Assembly: GCA_009837085.1 (NCBI GenBank)
Contig: VXUF01000050.1
Coordinates: 1-49,449 of the forward strand
Source: Holophagales bacterium
Lineage (GTDB): Bacteria; Acidobacteriota; Thermoanaerobaculia; Multivoradales; Multivoraceae
Direction of reading: 5' to 3'
Length of the DNA stretch: 49,449 nt
Numbering within the stretch: the stretch's first letter is position 1; each line of letters begins with the position of its first letter. Under the pieces are notes generated by a model, which did not search any database, was not told where the DNA came from, and worked only from the letters and a program-made list of their open reading frames with translations. Both the position numbers and the translations under genes were made by a program. Positions 17,946 through 27,486 of this stretch are shown piece by piece.

Positions 17946-18692
17946 TCAACGGGTAGCGCGGACGCCGCCGTCGACCCGCACGACCGCTCCGGCCGGCAGG
18001 GCCTCGACGAGCGCCGCCAGGGCGAGATCCGCCGCGCTCCGGCTCCGGCTATCGACGGTCAACTTGACCCGGTAGTCCCCGTCCATCACCGGGTAGCTGC
18101 CGATGTCGACGTCGTCGTGGGCGTCAACGACCCGGTCGAGCAACTCCGCAATGTCAGTTTCCCGGCAGGACGTGTACACCGCCCGGCAGTAGAACCGCCG
18201 GCCCGCCGCCAGCCGGGCACGCAGCATGGGCAGCTTCATGCGAAAGATCCGCGGCACACCCGGCAAGACGTAGACGTTCTCCATGACCACGGACGGCCAG
18301 GGCACGTCGGGCGTGCTGACGAGTTCGGCGCCTTCCGGTACGTCTGCCATGCGCAGATGGCCCTCGGTGCACCGCTCGCCGACCATTTCGCGGATCTTCC
18401 CGACCAGCTCCGGAGAACGGACCAGGGGCCGCTCGAACGCCTCCGCGACTGCCTGGAGCGTGACGTCGTCGTGAGTCGGCCCGACGCCGCCGCTCGTGAT
18501 CAGGTAGTCGAACCGACCGCGCAGGCGCCTGATGTCAGCCGCGATGCCGGCGACATCGTCCGGGCAGACGACCACCCTCCTGAGCTCGATCCCGAGGTCG
18601 AACAACTCCCTCGCCAGCAGGTTCAGGTTCGCCTCCTCGACCTTGCCGGTGAGGATCTCGTTCCCGATGATCAGCGCCCCTGCCGTCGGCAT
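17946..18692 (-). CDS. CinA-type molybdopterin-binding-domain protein
   Basis: A 248-residue protein of the COG1058/CinA N-terminal type (MoaB/Mog fold). 'ALIIGNEILTGKVEEANLNLL' at the N-terminus and 'ITSGGVGPTHDDVTLQAVAEAF' near residues 85-106 are the family motifs; 'VYVLPGVPRIFRMKLPML' follows. The C-terminal nicotinamide-nucleotide amidase domain of full-length CinA (about 410 residues) is absent. Stand-alone versions occur widely and some relatives hydrolyse FAD or ADP-ribose; I cannot assign an activity here. It lies 31 bases upstream of the M16 gene and 16 bases after the crotonase gene on the same strand. Confidence 0.87.
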   Translation of the reverse strand: MPTAGALIIGNEILTGKVEEANLNLLARELFDLGIELRRVVVCPDDVAGIAADIRRLRGRFDYLITSGGVGPTHDDVTLQAVAEAFERPLVRSPELVGKIREMVGERCTEGHLRMADVPEGAELVSTPDVPWPSVVMENVYVLPGVPRIFRMKLPMLRARLAAGRRFYCRAVYTSCRETDIAELLDRVVDAHDDVDIGSYPVMDGDYRVKLTVDSRSRSAADLALAALVEALPAGAVVRVDGGVRATR

Positions 18693-18708
18693 CGCGGTAG
18701 CTTACTCG

Positions 18709-19500
18709 TCAGCGCCCCACGAATCGGGGCGACCGCCGCTCGCTGAGCGCCGCCACGCCCTCGCGCGCGTCGGCGGTGCGGAAGGTCACCTCCTGCTCGG
18801 CGCTCTCCAGCTCCAGCGCCTCCTCGATGTCCCGATCGAACGTGCCCCGCAGGGTCCGCTTCGTCGCCTTGACCGCGACCGGGCCGGCGGCCGCGATCTC
18901 CAGCGCCAGATCGTCCACGACCTGGTCGAAGTCCTCGTCCGCTTCGCGGCCGGCCAGTCCCCACTCGACCGCGGTTGCCGCGTCGACCAGACGGCCGCTG
19001 TACAGAAGCTCGGCCGCCCGGGCGGGGCCGATCAGTCGCGGCAGGGTCCAGGTCGCCGCCATGCCGGGGTGGATCCCGAGTCGCACGAAGGTCATTCCGA
19101 CCCTGGCGCCGGTCCGGATCACCCGCATGTCGGCGCCCAGTGCGAAGCACAGGCCGGCCCCGATGGCGTGGCCGTTGATCGCGGCGATCGACGGGGCCTC
19201 GAGACCCCGGATCGAGAGGTAGAGACGGTAGAAGCTCGCTCCGCCCCCGAGCCCCGGCCCCGCGTCGCGATCCTCGCTGACCTCCTCCTGAATGCTCTTG
19301 AGACTGCCGCCCGCGCTGAAGGCGCGGCCGGCACCGCGAACGATGACCACCCGTGTCTCCTCGCGCGCGTTGATCTCCGGCACCGCTTCCCGGACTTCGG
19401 CCCCCATCGCCGGTGTCATCGCGTTCAGCCGCGTCGGATCGTTCAGAGTCAATCGTGAAATGGGGCCGTCGTGGGACAGCAGGATGTGCTCGTAGTTCAT
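18709..19500 (-). CDS. Enoyl-CoA hydratase/isomerase (crotonase) family protein
   Basis: A 263-residue crotonase-fold protein. 'RGAGRAFSAGGSLKSIQEEV' (CoA-binding and oxyanion region, residues 55-74) and 'INGHAIGAGLCFALGADMRV' (second oxyanion Gly) are clear. Aligning by eye with rat mitochondrial hydratase, the second catalytic Glu (Glu164) is present in 'RAAELLYSG'. The first (Glu144, normally in 'PEILLG') is replaced: the segment reads 'TFVRLG'. The protein may therefore act as an isomerase, thioester hydrolase or other crotonase rather than as a hydratase. It has an ATG start only 23 bases from the divergent nfuA. Confidence 0.87.
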   Translation of the reverse strand: MNYEHILLSHDGPISRLTLNDPTRLNAMTPAMGAEVREAVPEINAREETRVVIVRGAGRAFSAGGSLKSIQEEVSEDRDAGPGLGGGASFYRLYLSIRGLEAPSIAAINGHAIGAGLCFALGADMRVIRTGARVGMTFVRLGIHPGMAATWTLPRLIGPARAAELLYSGRLVDAATAVEWGLAGREADEDFDQVVDDLALEIAAAGPVAVKATKRTLRGTFDRDIEEALELESAEQEVTFRTADAREGVAALSERRSPRFVGR

Positions 19501-19532
19501 GACGAGGTTGCTCCTTCGGTAAGATGCGGCGC

Positions 19533-20099
19533 ATGCTAACGATCACCGAACTGGCGCAGAAGCAGGTGGCGGAGGCGATGAAATCCGAAGACCGGGACGA
19601 CCTGGCTCTCCGGATCGCGATCACCGGCCGCGGCGGCGGCGGCTTCCGCTACCAGATGGACCTCGTGGGCCTGGACGAGACGAGGCCCGACGATGAGGTC
19701 CTCGACCTCGACACCTTCAAGGTCTTCGTCGACTCCGAGAGCGCGCCTGATCTCAACGGCGCCACCGTCGACTTCGTTACCCGGCTCTCGGAGAGCGGAT
19801 TCAAGTTCGACAACCCCAACTCGGTCTGGGGCGATGGGGTCGCCGCCGATGTCCAGCGCGTCCTCGATGAACAGATCAACCCGCAGATCGCCGCGCACGG
19901 CGGCTTCGTCACCTTGCTGGAGGTCAAGGACGAGACCGCCTACATCACGATGGGCGGCGGCTGCCAGGGCTGCGGCATGGCCGACTACACGCTCAAGCAG
20001 GGCGTCGAACAGGCCATAGTGGAAGCCGTGCCGGCCGTGCAGCGCGTCCTCGACACGACGGACCACGCCGCCGGCACGAACCCCTACTACGCGCCGTAG
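19533..20099 (+). CDS. nfuA: NfuA-like Fe-S cluster carrier protein
   Basis: Carries and delivers [4Fe-4S] clusters to apo-enzymes. It has the two-part layout of E. coli NfuA (191 residues): a degenerate A-type (HesB-like) N-terminal domain without its cysteines, and a C-terminal Nfu domain with 'GGGCQGCGMADYTLKQGVEQ', whose CxxC pair is at about Cys144 and Cys147. 'LDEQINPQIAAHGGFVTLLEV' is the standard Nfu entry. Start: ATG at 19533 gives 'MLTITELAQ', matching family N-termini; ATG at 19524 is equally readable. It lies upstream of the nqr operon, whose NqrF subunit needs an Fe-S cluster, but 182 bases and a putative promoter separate them. Confidence 0.9.
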   Translation: MLTITELAQKQVAEAMKSEDRDDLALRIAITGRGGGGFRYQMDLVGLDETRPDDEVLDLDTFKVFVDSESAPDLNGATVDFVTRLSESGFKFDNPNSVWGDGVAADVQRVLDEQINPQIAAHGGFVTLLEVKDETAYITMGGGCQGCGMADYTLKQGVEQAIVEAVPAVQRVLDTTDHAAGTNPYYAP

Positions 20100-20134
20100 C
20101 AGAGGGGCCCGGGAGCCGGCACCGTCGTCCCGTA

Positions 20135-20163
20135 TTGCCCATCCCCCACCGTTGTGGAATAGT
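20135..20163 (+). promoter_or_regulatory. Putative sigma-70 promoter for the nqr operon
   Basis: TTGCCC at 20135-20140 and AATAGT at 20158-20163, separated by 17 bases, each match four of six consensus positions. They lie about 85 bases upstream of the nqrA start and downstream of nfuA. The tandem repeat at 20203-20240 would fall in the transcribed leader. Assigned by eye only. Confidence 0.4.
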
Positions 20164-20202
20164 CCCTCACTGGTCGAGCGACGCGTTCCGATTCGCCTTC
20201 GC

Positions 20203-20240
20203 TCGCCGGAATAGAGCTCGATCGCCGGAATAGAGCACGT
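20203..20240. repeat. Imperfect 19-base tandem repeat upstream of nqrA
   Basis: The 15-base string TCGCCGGAATAGAGC occurs at 20203-20217 and at 20222-20236, giving two tandem 19-base units that end 8 bases before the nqrA ATG. The position suits an operator or a translational control element of the nqr operon. The second copy also covers the region where a ribosome binding site would lie, and no good Shine-Dalgarno sequence is seen there. Confidence 0.55.
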
Positions 20241-20248
20241 CACGATCG

Positions 20249-21691
20249 ATGGGCACGTACCGTTTCAGGCGGGGATTGAGCCTGCCCATCGCCGGCGCTC
20301 CGGAACAGGTGCTCGACGACGCCGCGGCTCCCGGTACCGTGGCGATCAGCGCCGCCGACCATCCGGGCATGAAGCCGGCGATGCACGTCGGGCCCGGCGA
20401 CGCGGTGCGGCGCGGCCAACTCCTGTTCGAAGACCGCAAGCAGCCCGGCGTTCGCTTCACGTCTCCCGCCGCGGGGACCGTGGCGGCAGTGAACCGCGGC
20501 GCCAAGCGGGCGCTGATCTCGGTCGTGGTGAGGGTGGATCCCTCCGACCAGGCGGGCTCCAGCGGGGCCGGAGTCGGCTTCGCCAGCTACACCGGACGAC
20601 ACCCGAGCGCCCTCTCGCGTACCGAGGTGCAGGCTTTGCTGGTGGAATCGGGAGACTGGGTCGCCCTGCGAGCACGCCCCTTCGGACGCACCGCGGCCGT
20701 CGATTCGGTACCGAAGTCGATCTTCGTCACCGCGATGAACACGGAGCCGTTCGCTCCGGCCGCCGACCGGATCGTGGAAGGGCGCGCGGGCGATCTCGAG
20801 CGGGGCCTCGCCGCCCTCGCCCGGCTGACGGACGGACCGGTGTACCTCTGCCGCGCACCCGGCACCCTCGCCGGTGTCGAGGCGAGCGAACCGGTGCGGG
20901 TCGAGGAGTTCGCAGGTCCCCACCCCGCCGGCGCCGCTGGAGTACACATCCACACTCTCGACCCGGTGAATCGCAGCAAGCTGGTCTGGCAGATCGGACT
21001 CCAGGACACGCTCGCCATCGGCCGGCTGTTCGCGAGCGGTGAACCGGACGTCCGGCGCGTCGTGGCCCTGGCGGGACCCCCGGTAGGGAGGCCCAGGCTC
21101 CTGCGCACGCGGCTGGGCGCCTCGCTCGGCGACGTGACGCGCGGCGAGATCGCCGTATTACTCGAGGGTGCCGAAGGCGCCGACGGAAGGGGCCCGGAAG
21201 CCGTCCCCGACGGCGCGGTGCGCGTCATCAGCGGTTCACCGCTCAGCGGGCGTACCGCCGTCGGCGAAGGCGCGCCCGCGGATCTTCACGGCTACCTCGG
21301 CCGCTTTCACGACACGGTCTCAGTGCTCGAGGACGACCACGGCCGCCACTTTCTGGGCTGGCTCAAGCCTGGTTTCGGCGCCTTCTCCCGCGCCCGCGCC
21401 TTCGCTTCCTCGCTGCTGCCGCGCCGGTCCTTCGCGATGACGACGACCACGCACGGCTCACCGCGGGCGATCGTGCCCATCGGCCTCTACGAGAGCGTCT
21501 TTCCGTGGGACCTGCAGCCGACCTTCCTGCTCAAGTCCCTGGTGGCAGGGGACATCGAGCGGGCCGAGGAACTCGGCTGCCTGGAGCTGCTGGAGGAGGA
21601 CCTGGCGCTCTGCACGTTCGTCTGCCCGGGCAAGACGGAGTACGGACCGTACCTCCGCGACGCCCTCGAACTGATCGAGAAGGAAGGCTAG
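20249..21691 (+). CDS. nqrA: Na+-translocating NADH:quinone reductase subunit A
   Basis: NqrA is the peripheral subunit of the six-subunit Na+-NQR, which couples NADH oxidation and quinone reduction to sodium export. The 480-residue protein shows the family blocks '[17 protein letters not shown]', '[20 protein letters not shown]' (biotinyl-like domain), '[20 protein letters not shown]' and, near the C-terminus, '[20 protein letters not shown]' with '[20 protein letters not shown]'. It is slightly longer than Vibrio NqrA (about 446). First gene of nqrABCDEF; nqrB starts 10 bases after the stop. Confidence 0.96.
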   Translation: MGTYRFRRGLSLPIAGAPEQVLDDAAAPGTVAISAADHPGMKPAMHVGPGDAVRRGQLLFEDRKQPGVRFTSPAAGTVAAVNRGAKRALISVVVRVDPSDQAGSSGAGVGFASYTGRHPSALSRTEVQALLVESGDWVALRARPFGRTAAVDSVPKSIFVTAMNTEPFAPAADRIVEGRAGDLERGLAALARLTDGPVYLCRAPGTLAGVEASEPVRVEEFAGPHPAGAAGVHIHTLDPVNRSKLVWQIGLQDTLAIGRLFASGEPDVRRVVALAGPPVGRPRLLRTRLGASLGDVTRGEIAVLLEGAEGADGRGPEAVPDGAVRVISGSPLSGRTAVGEGAPADLHGYLGRFHDTVSVLEDDHGRHFLGWLKPGFGAFSRARAFASSLLPRRSFAMTTTTHGSPRAIVPIGLYESVFPWDLQPTFLLKSLVAGDIERAEELGCLELLEEDLALCTFVCPGKTEYGPYLRDALELIEKEG

Positions 21692-21701
21692 GCAAGCAAC
21701 C

Positions 21702-22955
21702 GTGAAGCTGCTGCGCCGGATTCTCGACAAGCAGGCCCGCCACTTCGAGCCGGGGGGCAGGTTCGAGCGCTTCTACCCGCTGTACGAGGCGCCGGACACG
21801 TTCCTGTACACCCCGGGCAAGACGACGGCTGGCGCCGCCCACGTACGCGACGCGCTGGACCTGAAGCGCCTGATGATGACGGTCGTCGTGGCGCTGGTGC
21901 CCTGCGTCCTGATGGCGATGTGGAACACCGGCCGCCAGATCCACCTCGCGGTCGCCGGCGGCGCGGCGCCCCTCGCGAACTGGCGGACCGACGCGATGGA
22001 GATGATGGGGCTCTCGTTCGACGCCTCCAGCCTGCTCGCCAACACGGTCCACGGCGCGCTGTACTACGTGCCGGTCCTGGTCGTGACCTTTGCCGTCGGC
22101 GGTGCCTGGGAGGGCCTGTTCGCCGTCGTCCGGCGGCACGACGTGAACGAGGGCTTCCTGGTCACCGGCATGCTCTTCCCCCTGGTGCTGCCGCCGACTA
22201 TCCCGCTGTGGCAGGTCGCAGTCGGTATCAGCTTCGGCGTGGTCGTCGGCAAGGAGATCTTCGGTGGAACGGGCTACAACGTCCTGAACCCGGCGCTTAC
22301 GGCGCGGGTCTTCCTGTTCTTCGCCTATCCGGCCCAGGTATCGGGCGACGCCGTGTGGATCTCAGCCGGTACGTCGGCCGACGGCTACAGCGGCGCCACC
22401 GCGCTCGGCGAGATCGCGGTGCTCGAGGCCCCGAAGGGCTCCGACGCCCCGCTGGACGGACTGAGCGCTATCGAGGGCAAGGTCTCCTGGATGCAGGCCT
22501 TCCTCGGCGACATTCCGGGGTCGATGGGCGAGACGTCCGCTCTGGCCTGCCTGATCGGGGCCGCCATCCTGATCGCGACCGGCATCGGCTCCTGGCGGAT
22601 CATGGTCGCGGCGACGGCCGGCACGGCGGCGATCTCCCTGCTGCTCAACCTGGTGGCCTCGTCGACCAACGCGATGCTCTCGGTCCCATTCCACTGGCAC
22701 CTCGTGCTCGGCGGCTGGGCCTTCGGCATCGTCTTCATGGCCACGGATCCGGTGAGCGCCGCGCAGACGAACCGGGGACGCTACATCTACGGCTTCCTCG
22801 TCGGCGTGCTGGCGATCCTGATCCGCACGATCAACCCCGCCTTCCCGGAAGGCGTGATGCTCGGCATCCTGTTCATGAACCTGTTCGCGCCCCTGATCGA
22901 CCACTACGTGCTGAAGGCGAACATCAAGCGCCGCCAGGCACGCTACGCGCAGTAA
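21702..22955 (+). CDS. nqrB: Na+-NQR subunit B (covalent FMN)
   Basis: Membrane subunit that carries a covalently bound FMN, contributes to the quinone site and forms part of the sodium path. The 417-residue protein has multiple membrane helices and the flavinylation motif '[18 protein letters not shown]', with Thr233 as the predicted attachment residue (SGAT; Thr236 in Vibrio). The N-terminal soluble stretch starts '[18 protein letters not shown]', typical for the family. GTG start with a GGAAGGC tract upstream. ApbE, encoded downstream at 26346, is the expected flavin transferase. Confidence 0.96.
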   Translation: MKLLRRILDKQARHFEPGGRFERFYPLYEAPDTFLYTPGKTTAGAAHVRDALDLKRLMMTVVVALVPCVLMAMWNTGRQIHLAVAGGAAPLANWRTDAMEMMGLSFDASSLLANTVHGALYYVPVLVVTFAVGGAWEGLFAVVRRHDVNEGFLVTGMLFPLVLPPTIPLWQVAVGISFGVVVGKEIFGGTGYNVLNPALTARVFLFFAYPAQVSGDAVWISAGTSADGYSGATALGEIAVLEAPKGSDAPLDGLSAIEGKVSWMQAFLGDIPGSMGETSALACLIGAAILIATGIGSWRIMVAATAGTAAISLLLNLVASSTNAMLSVPFHWHLVLGGWAFGIVFMATDPVSAAQTNRGRYIYGFLVGVLAILIRTINPAFPEGVMLGILFMNLFAPLIDHYVLKANIKRRQARYAQ

Positions 22956-22981
22956 GCTCCACTCGACCGGCGGAGTTCACC

Positions 22982-23761
22982 ATGGCAAACCGACAGGCCA
23001 CCGGCTACACCCTCCTGTTCGCGACCGCGATCTGCATCGTGTGCGGGATCCTCGTGTCCTCCTTCGCGGTCAGCCTGGAGGATCTCCAGGACGAGAACAT
23101 CGCCCTCGACAAGCAGAAGCGGGTGCTGGAGGCCGTGGGCCTGCTCCAGCCAGGCGAGCCGATCGACGAAGCCGAGGTCGCGGAGCGCTTCGCGCCGATC
23201 GAACCGGTGCTCATCGACCTCGCCTCGGGCGAGGCGGTCGACGGCGACACGGCGACATTCGACCAGCAGCGACGCGCCCGGAATCCGGACACCAGCACCG
23301 AGGCCCCCGACAACCTGGCCAGGGTCAAGCGCATCCCGGATCGGGCTCTGCTCTACGAGATGCGCGGCGACGGCGGCGAGCTCGAGACGATCGTGCTGCC
23401 GATCGAAGGTCTGGGACTCTGGGGCACCCTGTACGGCTTCCTGGCGCTCGACGCCGACACGACGACCGTGCACGGCATCACCTACTACCAGCACAAGGAG
23501 ACGCCGGGCCTGGGCGGCGAAGTGGACAATCCGAGCTGGAAGGAGAAGTGGCCCGGGCGCAGGGCTTTCGACGACGAAGGCGAGGTTCGCCTGGCGGTGA
23601 TCAAGGGCTTCGCCGGGAGCGCCGAGGAGGACCCCTACGAGGTCGACGGTCTCGCCGGCGCGACGATCACCAGCAACGGGGTAACGAACATGCTCGAGTT
23701 CTGGCTCGGGGAGAACGGCTTCGAGCCCTACCTCAACCGGATCCGCGCGGAGGCCAACTGA
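22982..23761 (+). CDS. nqrC: Na+-NQR subunit C (covalent FMN)
   Basis: NqrC carries the second covalent FMN, exposed to the periplasmic side, and is anchored by an N-terminal helix ('[20 protein letters not shown]', about residues 7-26). The 259-residue protein has the flavinylation motif '[13 protein letters not shown]', with Thr228 as the likely attachment residue. The Ser of the usual S-G-A-T is Ala here, a substitution of the position before the Gly. '[20 protein letters not shown]' and '[20 protein letters not shown]' are strong family blocks. The frame is open far upstream inside nqrB; this ATG gives the correct N-terminus. The stop overlaps the nqrD start (ATGA). Confidence 0.95.
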   Translation: MANRQATGYTLLFATAICIVCGILVSSFAVSLEDLQDENIALDKQKRVLEAVGLLQPGEPIDEAEVAERFAPIEPVLIDLASGEAVDGDTATFDQQRRARNPDTSTEAPDNLARVKRIPDRALLYEMRGDGGELETIVLPIEGLGLWGTLYGFLALDADTTTVHGITYYQHKETPGLGGEVDNPSWKEKWPGRRAFDDEGEVRLAVIKGFAGSAEEDPYEVDGLAGATITSNGVTNMLEFWLGENGFEPYLNRIRAEAN

Positions 23762-24387
23762 TGGCTGTCAAGAAGAGCGAAGCGGCGCTCGATCCCCTCT
23801 TCAACAACAACCCGATCGCGCTCCAGGTGCTCGGCATCTGCTCGGCGCTGGCGGTGACCACGAAGATGGAGACCTCGGTCGTCATGTGCGCGGCCGTCAT
23901 CGCCGTGCTCACCCTGTCGAACCTGACGATCAGCCTGCTCCGGCATCAGATCCCGAACAGCATCCGGATCATCGTCCAGTTGACCGTCATCGCCTCCCTG
24001 GTCATCGTCACCGACCAGATTCTCAAGGCCTACGTGTTCGAGATCAGCAAGCAGCTCTCGGTGTTCGTCGGGCTGATCATCACGAACTGCATCATCATGG
24101 GGCGGGCGGAAGCGTTCGCGATGCAGAACCCGCCCTCCCTGGCCATCCTCGACGGCATCGGCAACGGCATCGGCTACAGCGCGATCCTGATGGTCACGGC
24201 GTTCCTGCGTGAGCTGTTCGGTTCCGGGAAGCTCTACGGCTACAGCGTTCTGCCCACGGTCTCGGAAGGCGGCTGGTACCTGCCGAACGGCCTGATGCTG
24301 CTGTCTCCTGCCGCCTTCTTCATCATCGGCGGATTGATCTGGGCGTTGCGCGTGTACAAGCCCGCGCAAGTCGAGATGGACGGGTAG
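23761..24387 (+). CDS. nqrD: Na+-NQR subunit D
   Basis: A 208-residue membrane subunit with about six helices. Together with NqrE it binds the intramembrane iron centre through paired conserved cysteines; '[16 protein letters not shown]' and '[15 protein letters not shown]' supply Cys residues in the two symmetric half-helices. '[26 protein letters not shown]' is the standard family block. The ATG overlaps the nqrC stop, and CGGAGG lies 7 bases upstream. nqrE starts 13 bases after the stop. Confidence 0.96.
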   Translation: MAVKKSEAALDPLFNNNPIALQVLGICSALAVTTKMETSVVMCAAVIAVLTLSNLTISLLRHQIPNSIRIIVQLTVIASLVIVTDQILKAYVFEISKQLSVFVGLIITNCIIMGRAEAFAMQNPPSLAILDGIGNGIGYSAILMVTAFLRELFGSGKLYGYSVLPTVSEGGWYLPNGLMLLSPAAFFIIGGLIWALRVYKPAQVEMDG

Positions 24388-24400
24388 GGGGTCAGGGACG

Positions 24401-25018
24401 ATGTTCGAGGACTACCTGAACCTGGCCGTGAAGGCCATCTTCATCGAGAACATGGCCCTGACCTTCTTCCTGGGCATGTGCTCCTTCCTGGCCGTGTCGA
24501 AGAAGGTGGAGACCGCGGTCGGCCTCGGCCTGGCGGTCATCTTCGTGCTCACCGTGACCGTGCCCGCGAACAACCTGATCCAGACGTACCTTCTGAACGA
24601 AGGCGCGTTGGCCTGGATCAGCCCGGAGTTCGCCGGGGTCGACCTGACCTTCCTGAACCTGCTCTGCTTCATCGGCACGATCGCCGCGATGGTCCAGCTC
24701 GTCGAGATGACGACGGACCGTTTCTTCCCCGCGCTGCACGCCACGCTGGGCATCTTCCTGCCCCTGATCGCGGTGAACTGCGCCATCCTGGGGGGCTCCC
24801 TGTTCATGGTCGAGCGGGACTACGACTTCGGCGAGAGCGTCGTCTTCGGCCTGGGCAACGGCATCGGCTGGTTCCTTGCCGTCGTCGCTCTGGCGTCCAT
24901 CCGCGAGCGCCTGCGCTACAGCAACGTGCCCCACGGTCTGCGCGGCCTGGGCATGACCTTCGTCATCACCGGACTGATGGCGTTCGGCTTCATGGCCTTC
25001 GGGGGCATCCAGTTGTGA
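24401..25018 (+). CDS. nqrE: Na+-NQR subunit E
   Basis: A 205-residue membrane subunit homologous to and paired with NqrD. The inverted half-helices carry '[18 protein letters not shown]' and '[14 protein letters not shown]', whose cysteines with those of NqrD hold the membrane iron site. '[25 protein letters not shown]' is typical. Good ribosome binding site (AGGGA 5 bases before ATG). The stop overlaps the nqrF GTG start (GTGA). Confidence 0.96.
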   Translation: MFEDYLNLAVKAIFIENMALTFFLGMCSFLAVSKKVETAVGLGLAVIFVLTVTVPANNLIQTYLLNEGALAWISPEFAGVDLTFLNLLCFIGTIAAMVQLVEMTTDRFFPALHATLGIFLPLIAVNCAILGGSLFMVERDYDFGESVVFGLGNGIGWFLAVVALASIRERLRYSNVPHGLRGLGMTFVITGLMAFGFMAFGGIQL

Positions 25019-26232
25019 TCACCGTCGTTCTCGGGGTGACGATGTTCACCGTCGTCATCCTCGCCCTGGTCACGGTCCTGATGCAGGCCAAGGCCCGGCT
25101 CGTCGCCGGCGGCGAGGTATCGATCCTCATCAACGACGAGAAGACGCTGGCCGCCGCCACCGGCGGCACCCTGCTCGGCACCCTGGCCGAGCACCAGATC
25201 TTCATTCCCTCCGCCTGCGGCGGCCAGGGCACGTGCGGCGTCTGCACGGTCGACGTGTTCGAGGGCGGCGGAGCCATGCTGCCGACCGAGAAAACCCACA
25301 TCAGCCGCCGCGAGGCCCGCGAGGGCTGCCGCCTGAGCTGCCAGGTCAAGATCAAGGAGGACATGAAGATCGGCATCCCGGCCGAGGTCTTCGGAGTCAA
25401 GAAGTGGCAGTGCAAGGTGCGCTCGAACGAGAACGTCGCCACCTTCATCAAGGAACTCGTGCTGGAGCTGCCCGAGGGAGAGGAAGTGCCCTTCCGCGCG
25501 GGCGGCTACATCCAGATCGAGTGCCCGCCTCACGTCGTGAACTACAGCGACTTCACGGTCGAGGACGAGTACCACGACGACTGGGACCGCTTCAAGATCT
25601 GGGACCTGGTGTCCAAAGTCGACGAGACGGTGGTCCGCGCGTACTCGATGGCGAACTACCCGGAGGAGAAGGGCGTCATCATGCTGAACGTCCGGGTGGC
25701 GACGCCGCCGCCGCGCGAAATGGACCTGCCGCCCGGCCAGATGTCCTCCTACATCTTCAACCTGAAGCCCGGCGACGACGTGACGATCGCCGGCCCCTTC
25801 GGCGAGTTCTTCGCCAAGGAGACGGACGCTGAGATGGTGTTCGTCGGCGGCGGCGCCGGCATGGCGCCAATGCGCTCCCACATCTTCGACCAGTTCCGCC
25901 GGATCCACACGGACCGCAAGGTGTCCTTCTGGTACGGCGCCCGCTCCTACCGCGAGGCCTTCTACATCGACCACTTCGACCGGATCGCCGCGGAGAACCC
26001 TAACTTCACCTGGCACCTCGCCCTCTCCGACCCGCTCGAGGAAGACAACTGGGACGGCTACACCGGCTTCATCCACCAGGTCCTCTACGACAACTACCTG
26101 AAGGACCACCCCTCCCCGGAAGACGTCGAGTACTACCTCTGCGGCCCCCCCCTGATGCTTCAGGCCTGCATGAAGATGCTCGACGACCTCGGCGTCGAAC
26201 CCGAGAACATCGCCTTCGACGACTTCGGCTAG
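25015..26232 (+). CDS. nqrF: Na+-NQR subunit F (NADH-binding, FAD and 2Fe-2S)
   Basis: Entry point for electrons: oxidises NADH through FAD and passes electrons to a [2Fe-2S] cluster. The 405-residue protein has one N-terminal helix (residues 3-22), a ferredoxin-like domain with '[12 protein letters not shown]' (Cys spacing CX5CX2C) and a fourth Cys in 'REGCRLSC', then the FAD-binding 'RAYSMANYP' block and '[14 protein letters not shown]' NADH domain, ending '[10 protein letters not shown]' as in other NqrF. The GTG start lies inside the nqrE stop; the frame is open upstream, but this start gives the normal length (about 407). Confidence 0.96.
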   Translation: MITVVLGVTMFTVVILALVTVLMQAKARLVAGGEVSILINDEKTLAAATGGTLLGTLAEHQIFIPSACGGQGTCGVCTVDVFEGGGAMLPTEKTHISRREAREGCRLSCQVKIKEDMKIGIPAEVFGVKKWQCKVRSNENVATFIKELVLELPEGEEVPFRAGGYIQIECPPHVVNYSDFTVEDEYHDDWDRFKIWDLVSKVDETVVRAYSMANYPEEKGVIMLNVRVATPPPREMDLPPGQMSSYIFNLKPGDDVTIAGPFGEFFAKETDAEMVFVGGGAGMAPMRSHIFDQFRRIHTDRKVSFWYGARSYREAFYIDHFDRIAAENPNFTWHLALSDPLEEDNWDGYTGFIHQVLYDNYLKDHPSPEDVEYYLCGPPLMLQACMKMLDDLGVEPENIAFDDFG

Positions 26233-26345
26233 GCGCGGCGATGCGCTGCGTGCGCGGGACGTTGGTGGTGGCGGCACCCGCCCGGCGCGGGTACGGGGGG
26301 AGGGGTCCCAGGTGCCGCTCCCGCTCTGTCGGAAGATGGAAAGGG

Positions 26346-27419
26346 GTGCGCTCGCTGCACTCCGCTCGCTTCGGGTGGGCGGTGCTAGCCGTCCTCGGCG
26401 GCCTCACGGTCGGCTGTGGTCAGGGAGCCGAAGAAGTCGTGCTGCAGGGACCGACGATGGGCACCTACTATCGCGTGCGCGCGGTCGCGGACTCCGGTGA
26501 CCGTGAAGCGATCCGGGCTCTGGTCGAGCAACGACTCGAAGCGGTGGACCGGGCAATGTCGACCTATCGGGCCGACTCGGAGATCTCACACTTCAATCGG
26601 CTTGCGGCTGGCGAGTCCTTCGTGTTCGCAGAGGAAACCTGGGCAGTTCTGGAACTCGCCTGGCGGGTGCGCGAGGAGAGCAACGGCGCGTTCGACCCAA
26701 CGGTGGGGCCCCTCGTCGACGCCTGGGGCTTCGGTGCGCCCGGACGCAGTGAGGAGCCGGCGCCTCCTCTCGAGGATCGCCTGGCAGAACTGCGTCGGGC
26801 GATCGGCGCGATCGAGCTGGCATCTGAGGATCGGCGAGTTCTCAAGCTCGAAGACGGAGCAGCTCTCGACTTGTCCGCCATCGCCAAGGGCTGGGCAGTC
26901 GATAGCGTTTCTGAGGCTCTGCTCAAAGCCGGTTACCCCAATCACCTCGTCGAAGTCGGAGGCGAGATACGCACTGGCGGTCACAGCCCAGCCGGCGACG
27001 CATGGCGTATCGCGATCGAACGACCGCCTGTTCGAGTGAGTGATTCCGGAGAACGACCCGAAACGGAGGAGGCTGCCCAGCCCAACCTCCAGAGGATCCT
27101 CCCCTTCACCGACGGATCCCTGGCAACCTCGGGCGACTACCGGAACTACTGGGAACGCGATGGCCAGCGCTACTCCCACACGATCGACCCCCGCACCGGC
27201 CGCCCGGTTGAACACGCCCTCGCCTCGGCCAGCGTCTTCCACACAAACTGCGCCGTCGCCGACGCCTACGCCACCGCCCTGATGGTCCTCGGCCCCGAGG
27301 ACGGCCTGCGCTGGGCGGACGAGAACGACATCGCGGCCCTGCTCCTGATCTACCACCAGGACTCCCTGGAGGAACTCCCGAGCGCAGCTTTCCAGGACCG
27401 ATTTGGAACGCTCGAGTAG
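26346..27419 (+). CDS. apbE: FAD:protein FMN transferase, lipoprotein
   Basis: ApbE attaches FMN from FAD to Thr of target proteins, here most likely NqrB and NqrC. With the GTG start the 357-residue protein opens with a lipoprotein signal: hydrophobic 'FGWAVLAVLGGLTVGC' with the lipobox Cys at residue 24. Family blocks follow: 'GPTMGTYYRVRAV', 'FDPTVGPLVDAWGFG', 'LDLSAIAKGWAVDSV', 'HTIDPRTGRPVEHALASA' and 'VADAYATALMVLG'. An ATG at 26241 in the same frame would add 35 Gly/Arg-rich residues before the signal and seems wrong. It lies 113 bases after nqrF and 67 before nqrM, so it belongs to the same module. Confidence 0.93.
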   Translation: MRSLHSARFGWAVLAVLGGLTVGCGQGAEEVVLQGPTMGTYYRVRAVADSGDREAIRALVEQRLEAVDRAMSTYRADSEISHFNRLAAGESFVFAEETWAVLELAWRVREESNGAFDPTVGPLVDAWGFGAPGRSEEPAPPLEDRLAELRRAIGAIELASEDRRVLKLEDGAALDLSAIAKGWAVDSVSEALLKAGYPNHLVEVGGEIRTGGHSPAGDAWRIAIERPPVRVSDSGERPETEEAAQPNLQRILPFTDGSLATSGDYRNYWERDGQRYSHTIDPRTGRPVEHALASASVFHTNCAVADAYATALMVLGPEDGLRWADENDIAALLLIYHQDSLEELPSAAFQDRFGTLE

Positions 27420-27486
27420 CACGCAGCCCGACAACGTCCAGCCGGTGCTCTTCTCGATGCCGCGCCGGTAGACTCGCGAGCGAGCC

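Noticed and set aside
26241..26345. Upstream ATG start of apbE adding 35 residues
   Set aside because: The extra residues are Gly/Arg-rich and would place the lipoprotein signal in the interior. GTG at 26346 puts the signal at the N-terminus.
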